NCBI GenBank assembly: GCA_030544215.1
Contig: JARZZO010000003.1
Span: forward strand, 50,574,045-50,638,044
Source of the DNA: Zantedeschia hybrid cultivar
Lineage: Eukaryota; Streptophyta; Magnoliopsida; Alismatales; Araceae
Length of the DNA: 64,000 nt
Direction of reading: 5' to 3'
Each line of letters begins with the position of its first letter. The first letter of the stretch is position 1. Shown here piece after piece: positions 55,208 through 64,000 of this stretch. Below the pieces are notes generated by a model. It saw only the letters and a list, made by a program, of their open reading frames with translations. It made no database searches and was not told the origin of the DNA. The position numbers were made by a program, and so were the translations under genes.

Positions 55208-57523
55208 TGTAACGACCCGTCACCCTATAATCGGGGATCCGATTACTAAATGGGTACCGAATCATTAATTTGGAACCAAACCAGGATCTAATCAAGTATG
55301 GGAGATAAATAATAAACTAAGCTAAACATTCACATCGCATTGAATTGAAATGAAAGTGTAGGAATTAAAAATTATTACAATGCGACTCGATACATCAAAT
55401 AATTACATACTCCACAGAAAGGAAATAATTAAACGTACAGGCCAGAAATAAAATAACAACTACGTCGGGGCATACCCCGGAATAACCGCTGACGGTGCTC
55501 AACATACGGCCGCACTCTCCTCGCTAGGTCTGCCGGGAGTCCTCACCTGAAAACCGCAGGGGGGTGAGTCTTAAAGACAAGACTCAGTAGGGATCCTTCG
55601 ATCCCCACTGCCCACGCACACACCCACAAGTGTAAAGTACAGCTAACGGTAAAGTGATAAGCACAGGAGGTACAATTCCTAATTCTTGACGTGAAATCAC
55701 ATGCAGTCGAAATATAATAAACATGCATAATATAAACCAGCCGACTAGGGAACCCACAACTGTCGTCTCGATAGAACTCGCTAACCACACAACAACGGTG
55801 GGAAAAACCTCGACCCGCTGAGACCAAGTAGTAACCCCTCGGATAGCACACTAGCTACTCCGGCCCAACTGGCTCAGGTGGTTACTCCTTCCCTCAGCAT
55901 GAGTGACTCTCCGAATGTACCACTCCGACACCGGTACTAGCTGACCCCGGGGTACACCAGGTGACCCTCTCTCACTAGGCGTCACCCCGCCCACGCCCCC
56001 ACCGGCGCTGTGCTCACGCCCCCACCAGCACAGGGTGATAAAGCGCTACAATGTCACTCTAGGTCCACAGTAACACAAAACACCAAAACCCGGCACAGTA
56101 CGATCCGGTCACGTGAAAAGCCCGCGATCGCACGACACATAATGCAGTGTCATCCGGTCATGAAGGATCCATCATTATCGAGCGCACTAAAGCATGCATT
56201 AACCCACTATCTAGCAGTATGAACACGTTTTACTGGCATGAATTAGTGTTGTTCTGTCTTGAATCGCGTCGCCCAAGGCCGACGCCATTCAAGCTCCATG
56301 TACTAGTTTATGTAAAATACTGTCTTCAGAATCAGGCCTTAAAAGGCGTCGGCACCAGTGGTCGCCTTTTGAAAGGCGTCGACATCCTCAGACGCCATTT
56401 CTGCCTTAAAAGGCGTCATGGCTACCCGACACTATTCAAATCGCGTCGCCCACCCATGACGTTTTTTAGGCCCAGAATCCCCGAACCAGCAGATTCTCAG
56501 CAAGGCGATTCCTGCCTAAAAGGCGTCGCGATGGCCCGACGCCCTTCAAAAAGGCGTCGCCCATGCACGACGTCTTTCAACCCTAGGAACCAGAGTCTGC
56601 ATGAGCCCGAGGGCTCCCTTTCCAACCCCAACAACCCTAAAATCACCCAAAAACGGAGGAGAAAGAGGGGCAATCCAATCCACAGGAAATCACATTCATA
56701 GAAATCCCCCAAATCATCAAGAAGGACTCCTAAACATGCTTGTTCTACTCCCCAAAACCAAAGATCCATAGCATGCTCAAATGGGGAAAACATGGTTTAA
56801 ACACAATACTATGGGAACCGTCACCCTACCGGATACTTGGACGCCTCCGAGCTTCAAGCCGTCCACCCGTCTCGCCCCACGCCGCCGCCGGTACCGCCGT
56901 GGTCGTCCTTACTCCACTGTGACGTCGGCCGCCGTCCGGAGAGTAAAACGCCGCAGTGGAAGTGGAGGTGGTAGTGGTAGGAGCTAGGTAGAGGATGGAG
57001 TGGAGGGAAAGATGAAATGGTGGAAGGAAAAGAGGGAGGAGGAGGAATCGCCGCCGAGTTCGCCGGAAGGGAAGGTGAGAAAGAGAGAAGGAGGAAAAAT
57101 GAGGGAAAGAAGGAGGGCTCGCGGGGTTAACCAAAGACTGGCTAAAACGCGTCGACATCTACGGATGTCTATCAGGTGACGTGACGGCTGCTCTGACAAG
57201 ATTCTGAAACGCGTCGTTCGAGGCAGACGCCGTTCAGACGACTTGTCAGGGCCGTACTCTGACAATCCCAGAGTCGCAGTCTGAAAGGCGTCGACACACG
57301 TGGACGCCGTTCAGGCGACACGACAGGGCCGTACTCTCGCGGCCCAAAGCCAACCCACGTGGCACCCACGTGGCAGGACCTGAAACGCGTCTGCAACGGT
57401 GGACGCCATTCAAAACGCGTCTTGATGTCCTGACGCGAATCGTTACAGAACCTCAGCCCTCACTAAGGTCAGAACTACTGGGTCCGACCCCGAAAACCGG
57501 ATCCGAAAGTCTCGATCCTTACA
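55208..57523 (-). mobile_element. Solo LTR (2,316 bp), TGTAACG family, in the O1 3' LTR
   Basis: Plus-strand ends are TGTAACGACCCG and GATCCTTACA. The duplication AAACC is at 55,203-55,207 and 57,524-57,528. It is a near twin of 26,771-29,131, with the same orientation, but lacks about 45-50 bases in the first hairpin cluster (near 56,400). Hairpin clusters lie at about 56,258-56,584 and 57,140-57,440. Confidence 0.9.
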
Positions 57524-57597
57524 AAACCCCTCATCTTAGCCATCTCAGCCCACTAATAACTAGGCCCATTAACCAAATCTCGACTATAGCCACCTTT

Positions 57598-57918
57598 TCG
57601 TGGAAGGCCAGCCAGCCCGCCTTCCACCACCCTTCGAAGGCCACCCCTTGCCTTCCACCCCCTTCGAAGGCCAGCCAGTCCGCCTTCCACCACCCTTCGA
57701 AGGCCAGCCAGTCCGCCTTCCACCACCCTTGGAAGGCCGGCCAGTCCGCCTTCCACCATCCTTCGAAGGCCAGCCAGCCCGCCTTCCACCGCCCTTCGAA
57801 GGCCACCCCTTGCCTTCCACCCCCTTCGAAGGCCAACCGGGCTGCCTTCGACCACTTCGTGGAAGGCCAGCTACCTGGCCTTCCACGGGATTGGAAGGCA
57901 TGTTGGCTGGCCGTCCAC
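57598..57918. repeat. LTR hairpin array of the O1 3' LTR, about 10 modules
   Basis: Two modules more than the 5' LTR of the same element. The additional modules have CAGCCAGTCC- and CGGCCAGTCC-type loops and appear to be a local duplication of module 3. Confidence 0.85.
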
Positions 57919-58920
57919 TCTCCTAACTACCACCTTGACCTCGTCTTCCCTACAATCTCCTCTACTCGCCGCTCTCACCCCCACTACTCCGATCACTCCC
58001 CACTCCGGCGACTACCGCGCGTACCACCTCCGATCCTTGACCACTTCCCATTGGCTCCAGGATGATTTACGGGGATTTAGACCCCTATTTTCTCCTATTT
58101 TCCCTTCACCTATTTAAACCCCCCATATCCTCTCGAGTAAGGGGGTTAAGGAGGAGCTTTTTTGGAGGGAATGCTCAGAGGAGGTTGGCAAGTGAGTCTG
58201 TCTTGAAGAGTCGAGCGGATAAGGAGTCAGAGAGTTTCAGGAGGGGCTTCAGGAGGAATCCTTCGCACTCCAAATGGGCTTGTCTTCTTAACCCTCTCTT
58301 ACTTTTCCTCGCTTCATTCCGTTGCATTATCACTTTCCATGCATGCCGTAACATTCTCCCTTTCTCACTCTTCTTTTTACTTTTAAAATATCACTTCATT
58401 TTCACACACGAGCACCCCCCATTTGCATGCATGCATGTTAAGATGACCTAGCAACCCTTACTCCCCCAGAGGTTTTAAACAAAAAAACGGGAGGTGGGTG
58501 ACCATAACATATGGTCACCTTCCCTCCCCACCACCCGTCCGGTGCGTCTCCCTCCAATTCTAGTTAATTTTATATTTTTATGGATAGATTCTACATGCCA
58601 CAGTTCTAATCGGGTCATTTTTCCTCTCTTATCTTGTCTTGTCTTTTTAGGGATCCTTACCGCATTTCCGCGTGCAGACTGCCGGGCTCTCCTCCTCTGG
58701 CCAGCCGGAGGAAGAGAAGGAGAAACCACCATTTCCCGCTCCCTCAAAACGCGATCACTCTTACACTCATGCGGAGCACAGGGACCGAAAGGTAATGCTC
58801 ATGGCGATCACACCTTAATTTCTAACCCCCTTTAAATCGCCACAATGCTAAGACTAACAGAGAAGCGCTCGCCCGAAGCCCGCAGCAGCGGCGGGGGACG
58901 TTCCGGGCGCCTACAATGAT

Positions 58921-60203
58921 GAGGGTGACTGATCCTATAAGTCACTTGTGTGGAGACACTATATTGGACCTGTAGGTGCTCATTGGGGAATGAGTTCACT
59001 GAACTGATCCGACCATGAATCGCTGGATGGTATATACCTCACTGTTAACTAGCTCGATTATTTTGTCACGGTTCCGTAGATGATCTTTGGACCTGAGACA
59101 CCAAAGATACCTTGTTGGTACGTCTCTGAGCTTTGACTTTGACTAACGAATCCCTAACCATGGGTTATCAATAAGTCAAATAATTGAGTTCAGAGAAGTG
59201 CCCTCGAAGGTAATTGTGTGTTCAATATGGGATCATCTGCTCTCGGTATTATAAGAGAGAATGTTCCGGGAATGATGTGCTTAAGTGCCTGACCAGGGCA
59301 GACTCTGTATTAGATAAAGAGTTATCCGATATAGATTAGCGGCTTCTGATTCAAGTGATTCGACTAGTTAAGGTTTAACATTAAATCATACCCTAGGTCG
59401 ATTCGGGAACATTGCACAGATGAAGGATTATATCCGCGCGCTAAGCGATGACGGAAAGGTTTCAATAGAGAGTTAAGATAACCCTAATGCCATGCATGAT
59501 CACATGATGTTGCTTGGCATCCAACGTGATTGGAAGTTTGTCCGAATTTATTGTAGGACACTAAATTTGGTTGATTAATTAATATAAGGATATTAATTAA
59601 TTCAATGGGTCCATAAAGAGTTACTGGGCTTAATGGGCCATTAACTGGACTGGTATTTGGGCTTAGAGGGTCACACGCAAAAGGTTTTCAAGTCGATAGA
59701 TAATTTGACAGGATTTCGAATAAGTGTGGGTTTTTATGAAAAACTGTAAAAACACTTATTATAAAAGAACGACCGCTAGGTCGGGGGCCAGCAACCCTGA
59801 CCTAGTCGCCGCCCTCTCTCTCTCCTCTCTCTCTCTCCTAGGCACACCTTTCGAGGCCAACCCCCTGGAGGATCTGCTCCAGCTCCCGACAGCTCCACTT
59901 CTCGTTCGACTGGAGTTTCCGAATCCACATGTTGTGGCGGATTACGCGCAGCCAGAAGGGATATGTGGACGCCGCATCGAGCAAGGAGGCGAGGACGATC
60001 CATCTCGAGGAGAACCACGTGGATACCGCTAGGCTTGCGGCATCGCTTCGACAGAACTGAAGAACAAATGCGGATTCGAATCCGCACAAGGTAAATATGA
60101 TTTACCGCTTTAGGTTTTTGTTGATCGAAATGGGACAGATATGATCCCGACTTTAATTTTATTCGCTACGTTCTGGTCGGACCCGAACACAGCGAACCCA
60201 ACA
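58921..60203 (+). repeat. Right part of the split TGTTAG-family solo LTR
   Basis: Continuation of 11,997-12,279. It is collinear in reverse complement with 61,337-62,630. It includes a CT-rich microsatellite at about 59,812-59,840 and ends GCGAACCCAACA, followed by the AGGGG duplication. Short open frames here are not conserved between the LTR copies. Confidence 0.85.
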
Positions 60204-61336
60204 AGGGGTCTCCTTGGAGGTTGTTGTACACTCCCTGAATTTGAATCCGAGCCATCCTCCTGTACAATAGAGGAAGAGGTGGCTTGCCATTGATTAACAA
60301 GAGATTCTCAAGGAGCAAGTCAACCTGCTCTTGGAAATAGGCATGACAAAAAATGTCCAATACCCTGTCTGGGTGGCCAACGTTGTATTGGTAAAGAAGG
60401 CTAACAAGAAGTGGCGCATGTGCGTCGACTTTACCGACCTCAATAAAGCCACTCCCAAAGATTGCTTTCCCTTGCCAAATGTAGATCAATTGATCGACAC
60501 CACTACTGGTCACGAGCGTCTGAGCTTCCTCGACGCCTTCTCAAGGTATCACCAGATACAGATAAACAAGCCTGACGAAGAGCATACTACCTTCATTATA
60601 GAAGCAAGATTATATTGCTACACTCGAATGTCATTCGGATTAAAGAATGCTAGCGCGACCTACCAGAGGTTGGTGAACCAAATGTTTGATCGACTAATCG
60701 GTTGGAACATAGAGGTATATGTAGACGACATGCTTGTGAAATCCACTAAGGCTGCCGATCACCTGGAAGACCTTGCAGAAAACTTTGACACACTAAGAAG
60801 ATATTGTATGAAGTTGAATCCTGCCAAGTGCACCTTCGGGGTCACAGCAAGGAAGTTTATGGGCTTCATGGTGACCCAACGAGGGATTGAGGCCAACCCC
60901 AACAAAATATTGATCATCCTCTTTATGCATCCTCCAACCCCTCTTAATGACGTCCAGAGGCTAACAGGAAGGCTGGGGGCACTGAGTAGGTTCCTCTCAA
61001 GGGCAGCCGAGCGCTGCTTCTCCTTCTTCAAATTATTGAGGGTAAAGGAGAACAAGCTAGACAAACTAGGCCGCATCGCTTGATCACCGGAGTGCTAGGC
61101 AGCGTTCGAGGAGCTGAAGGAGTATCTGAGACAACTCCCAGTGCTTTCCAAGCCATTCACATGTGAAAAACTACTGATCTACTTATCTGTAACCCCCCAT
61201 ACGGTTAGCTTTGTTCTTATCAGGGATGACGGAGGAACACAAGGCACGTCTACTATGTCAGTTGGGTCCTTCAAGGCCCAGAAGCTCGATACCAAGCGGT
61301 GGAAAAAACGACACTTGCCTTGGTGATGGCCGCAAG
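60204..61336 (+). pseudogene. pol: RT and first RNase H of the RIRE2-like element
   Basis: Resumes after DVFAWE at 11,980. Early residues SLNLNPSHPPVQ match the linker before RT. RT landmarks are NVVLVKKANKKWRMCVDFTD, CFPLPNVDQLID, FLDAFSRYHQIQI, SFGLKNASATYQRLVNQM and the catalytic EVYVDDMLVKS at about 60,711-60,745. The connection is RKFMGFMVTQRGIEANP. RNase H begins at about 61,165 (LIYLSVTPHTVSFVLIRDD). Stops occur at about 60,265, 60,290 and 61,081, and a frame change at about 61,100. It breaks in the VMAA-RKL motif of RNase H at the next solo LTR. Confidence 0.85.
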
Positions 61337-62894
61337 TGTTGGGTTCTCGGGTTTCTCCGGATCTCTCGCGCAGCGGAAATTAAATTAAAAACGGAGGTAT
61401 GTTCTCGTTTCAAAAAATCTAAAATTACGATAATTAGATTATCGAATCTTACCGTGTGCGGATTCAAATCCGCAACCGTTCGGTTCCGTCGGTGCGACAC
61501 CGCAAGACGCGCAAGTGCCCGGCCTCTAGCGGAGTCCACGCGATCCTCCTGGCGACGGATATCCTCACGTTCCTTGTTCTTCGCAGCCATGAAACCTCCA
61601 CGGGTCGCCGCAACGATCGCCGCAACGCGCGGACGATTTCCCGTCAAACGGGAGTCGGAGAAGCGGCAGAGCAGATCCGGAGATCCGGATCTGGCCTGGG
61701 ACGCCAGAGAGAGAGAAATAGAGGAGGGGGAGGCTCGGGTTAGCAGCAGCTTGGCCTGCTCAGCCCATTCGCTACATTTTACACTAACCGCGCGGTTTTT
61801 CATAAAAACCCTCGGTTTGTATAAAACCCACTTATTTATCCATCGCCTTGAGAATCATTTGCGCGTGACCCTCTGGGCCCAATTACCAGTCCGGTTAATA
61901 GCCTAATAAGTCCAGTAACTCCTTACTAGCTTTATTAATCAATTAATAACTCTTTATTAATTAATTAATCAATCGAATTGATGTCGCACATCGAATTCGA
62001 CCGGGCCTCCGATCACGTTGGGTGCCAAGCAACACCGCGTGAACCCGGAAGGTATCGGGGTTAAGTAACCCACTCTTGGAACCTGTCCGCCGACAGTTAC
62101 CGCGTGGATATAATCTTTCATTCGTACAATGCTCTCGAGTCAACTCAGGGTATGGCGTGCTGTCAAACCCTAACCGGTCGACTCACTTGGATTGGATACC
62201 GCTGATGAATATCGCAAAACTCCTTTCCCGATATTATCGTCCATCCTGGCCAGAGACTTCCGTTCATCCTTCCTAGAGCATTCTCTCTCTAAGTACCGAG
62301 AGCGAATGATTCCTTATTGACATACAATTCCCTTCTACGGTATTCCGCTGTACCCAATCCTTAGTTGTTTAGAATCCCGTGGTTAGAGATTCATAAACCA
62401 AGGTCAAAGCACAGAAGTCCACCGACAAGGTGTCCTTGGTATCTCAGGTCCGAGGACCATCCACGCAACTGCGACAATAGAATCAAGCTGGTTGACAGTG
62501 AGGTACAATACCATCCGGCGATTCAGTCGGATCAGTTCAGTGAACTCATTCTCCAATGAGCACCTACAGATTCGCCTTAGTGTCTCCACACAAGTGACTT
62601 ACGAGATCAGTCACCCTCATCATATGAGCAGGAGTAATCTGTACTAGTCTAACTGGATATCCGATGTCCTTCTCGGATATCCTCCGACTAGGAACAATTA
62701 AGAATATGTGTGTTTAAGTGATCAGTCTCATTAGTATGATCTCATCATAATCTGATCACTATCGCACATATTCACGGACTTCATTATGAGACGATAATTA
62801 ATACGATTTACACACAATGAATATTATGCCATTATATTGATAAATGAACGAGATTACAAAGTCAGATTGGCTTGTAGGCCACCTAAGACTAACA
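61337..62894 (-). mobile_element. Solo LTR (1,558 bp), TGTTAG family, minus orientation
   Basis: Plus-strand ends are TGTTGGGTTCTC and AAGACTAACA. The coding sequence on both sides (VMAA / RKLRRYF) shows the exact insertion point. The expected 5-bp duplication is degraded: GCAAG on the left, ATGAG on the right, three transitions apart. It is the inverted homologue of the split LTR at 11,997-60,203 and proves the pre-insertion sequence at 12,275-12,280. Confidence 0.88.
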
Positions 62895-64000
62895 ATGAGG
62901 AAGCTACGTCGTTACTTCTAGGCTCATCCAATAGAGGTCATCACTGACATGCTGCTTCGGCAACTATTGCAACGACCAGATGATTCTGGCCGAATGATAA
63001 AATGGGCCATCAAATTGTCAGAGTTCGAGATCACTTATCAACCCCGGACGGCTATTAAGGCGCAAGTTCTTGCCAACTTTGTTGTCGAGTCCTGGCGGAA
63101 GAATTGAGCGGTGAACTCGGCGAGGGGCCCACATGGCAGGTTTTTACAGATGGATTGGCCCGAGCCATAAGCTGTGGGGCTGGCCTGATCTTGGTCCCTC
63201 TTGGTTCTCGAGAAGCAGATGGCCTCCAGTTCTCGTTGAAATTTCAATTCCCAACCACGAATAATGAGGCGGAATACGAAGCCCTTATCTTAGGGATTCG
63301 AATGGCCAAACGGTTGGGAGCCACCCAAATTCAGGCTTACTCAAATTCCCTACTGTTGGTTAAGCAAGTCAAAGAGGAGTACGAAGCCAAGGAGCATTCT
63401 ATGAATAAGTACAAAGACATGGTCCTTCGGATGGTCTCGACACTCGAAGGATTTAAGATCCTTCATATACCAAGGGAGTAAAACCAGAGAGAAGACGAGT
63501 TGGCCAAGCTGGCCTCCTCTTCCCAAACGATCAAGCGATCAGTCTTTGTCAAAGAACTACGGAAACCCGCCATTCACCCTCTTGACTCTATGGAGGTGTC
63601 CTAAGTGGGCCGAGAAGATAGGTGGATGACTCCCATAGTTGAATACCTCGAAAGTGGCCATCTACCCGCGGACCAAGCAGATGCAAGAAGGATCAAATAC
63701 CAAGCACCCAAGTTCACAATGATCGGGGACAGTCTCGACCGAAGATCTGTAACCAATCCTCTCCTTCGTTGCCTAGCTCCCAACGAAGAGTCCAAAGCCA
63801 TTACAGAGGTCTATGAAGGGATATGCAGCAGCCACGTTGGTCCGCACGCTTTAGCATGCACCCTCCTCTGCCACGGATACTGGTGGCCGACCATTGCACA
63901 AGATTGTACGGAATACACTAGAAGGTGTCTCAGCTGTCAAATCAATGTCCCTCTCCCCTGGCTGCCAGCAAACGAGTTACAAAGTATTGTCGAGCATTGC
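62895..64000 (+). pseudogene. pol: RNase H remainder, second RNase H and integrase N-terminus, RIRE2-like element
   Basis: RKLRRYF, a stop, then AHPIEVITDMLLRQLL complete the first RNase H. The second RNase H runs from about 63,127 (WQVFTDGLARA, NNEAEYEALILGIRMAK, AYSNSLLLVKQV, EDELAKLAS). The position usually Asp in S-D-S is Asn here. The integrase zinc region follows at about 63,805-63,940 (CSSHVGPHALACTLL, YWWPTIAQDC, RRCLSCQ) with HHCC intact. Stops at about 62,917, 63,105, 63,479 and 63,601 make it dead. The integrase core lies beyond the window. Confidence 0.85.

Larger units (their letters stand above)
12280..58915 (+). mobile_element. Ogre-like Tat element O1, internally deleted, host of nested O2
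   Basis: LTRs start TGTAGACACCG and end GGGCGCCTACA. The duplication ATGAT is at 12,275-12,279 and 58,916-58,920. O1 consists of 5' LTR 12,280-13,670, body 13,671-19,681, the insertion O2 (19,682-54,485), the last 0.65 kb of body (54,491-55,136) and 3' LTR 55,137-58,915, itself split by a solo LTR. The two O1 LTRs share diagnostic variants (for example GGATGATTTACGG and a GAGGAG leader) that differ from the pair belonging to O2. The body has gag and protease/G-patch but no RT, RNase H or integrase, so O1 could only have moved with enzymes from another copy, unless the deletion came after insertion. Confidence 0.85.
55137..58915 (+). repeat. 3' LTR of O1, split by a solo LTR
   Basis: The LTR is 55,137-55,207 plus 57,529-58,915, about 1,458 bp. 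It shares subfamily markers with 12,280-13,670. The length difference of about 67 bp from that LTR is mainly two extra hairpin modules in the array at 57,598-57,918. It ends GGGCGCCTACA at 58,915. Confidence 0.87.
11997..60203 (+). mobile_element. Solo LTR (about 1.57 kb) of a TGTTAG family, split by element O1
   Basis: The LTR consists of 11,997-12,279 plus 58,916-60,203. It starts TGTTAGTATTAGG, ends GCGAACCCAACA, and is flanked by AGGGG at 11,992-11,996 and 60,204-60,208. Its inverse is the solo LTR at 61,337-62,894, which runs uninterrupted through the O1 insertion point and so confirms the split. No internal region or second LTR is present, which is the product expected from LTR-LTR recombination. 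I cannot assign the parent lineage because no internal sequence survives. Confidence 0.88.
8835..64000 (+). mobile_element. RIRE2-like (Tat lineage) Ty3/gypsy retrotransposon, 3' end outside window
   Basis: Order on the plus strand: 5' LTR, primer-binding site, gag, protease, RT, RNase H, second RNase H, integrase N-terminus, which is the Tat-lineage order. The body is split by a solo LTR with its nested cargo (11,997-60,203) and by a second solo LTR (61,337-62,894). When these are removed, gag-pol reads on: protein ending DVFAWE at about 11,980 continues at 60,204, and the RNase H broken at 61,336 resumes at 62,895. Many stops and frameshifts show it is dead. The 3' LTR must lie beyond 64,000. 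A flanking duplication of ATACC (8,830-8,834) is predicted there. Confidence 0.85.

Noticed and set aside
19682..58915. Four Ogre-like LTRs read as one long tandem array like the gag-only element
   Set aside because: LTRs 1 and 4 share one set of variants and LTRs 2 and 3 another. The inner pair is bounded by its own AGTTC duplication and the outer body resumes exactly after it. Nesting of two elements explains everything.

Overview
The window is flowering-plant nuclear DNA made almost entirely of nested LTR retrotransposons. The evidence is Tat/Ogre-lineage Ty3/gypsy polyproteins carrying a second (archaeal-type) RNase H, a plant mobile domain (PMD) gene, an initiator-Met primer-binding site beside long LTRs that start TGTAA, and 5-bp target duplications. 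I recognise no ordinary host gene. I cannot name the species.

Layout. Bases 1-7,975 are AT-rich DNA with decayed small repeats and no credible gene. From 7,976 the window is a nest six elements deep. Each level is supported by matching 5-bp target duplications, by an uninterrupted homologue elsewhere in the window, or by both. (1) A decayed minus-strand LTR (7,976-8,834) is cut by (2) a RIRE2-like Tat element (8,835 to beyond 64,000), with gag and protease at 9.4-12.0 kb and RT, RNase H and the integrase N-terminus at 60.2-64.0 kb. (3) A 1.57-kb solo LTR (11,997-60,203, duplication AGGGG) split that element. (4) Ogre-like element O1 (12,280-58,915, ATGAT) sits in the solo LTR. (5) A second Ogre-like element O2 (19,682-54,485, AGTTC) sits near the 3' end of O1. 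(6) O2 was hit by solo LTRs at 26,771-29,131 (GCAGT) and 31,579-34,292 (ACTTT) and by an almost uniform tandem LTR-gag-LTR-gag-LTR element at 37,050-48,338 (ACCTG). Further solo LTRs lie in the 3' LTR of O1 (55,208-57,523, AAACC) and in the RNase H of the RIRE2-like element (61,337-62,894).

O2 is the more complete Ogre-like copy: gag, protease with a G-patch, RT, RNase H, second RNase H, integrase, a long noncoding stretch, and then an antisense module with two intron-containing genes (DUF7745-like and PMD), all with stops or frameshifts. O1 is an internally deleted relative that keeps gag and protease but lacks RT through integrase and the antisense genes. The tandem element is gag-only (TR-GAG-like). 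Its two 354-codon gag frames are intact and give identical proteins, so it must borrow pol from another element, and it is the youngest insertion here.

The most unusual signal is architectural. Several unrelated parts of these elements carry arrays of short hairpin modules in which the arms are shared and the loops differ. Arms GAAGGC/GCCTTC fill the Ogre-like LTRs, GGACGGCC/GGCCGTCC the Ogre-like 5' leader, related arms the 5' flanks of both antisense genes, and GGCGTC/GACGCC the LTRs of the gag-only family and its relatives. Module number differs between the two LTRs of one element.
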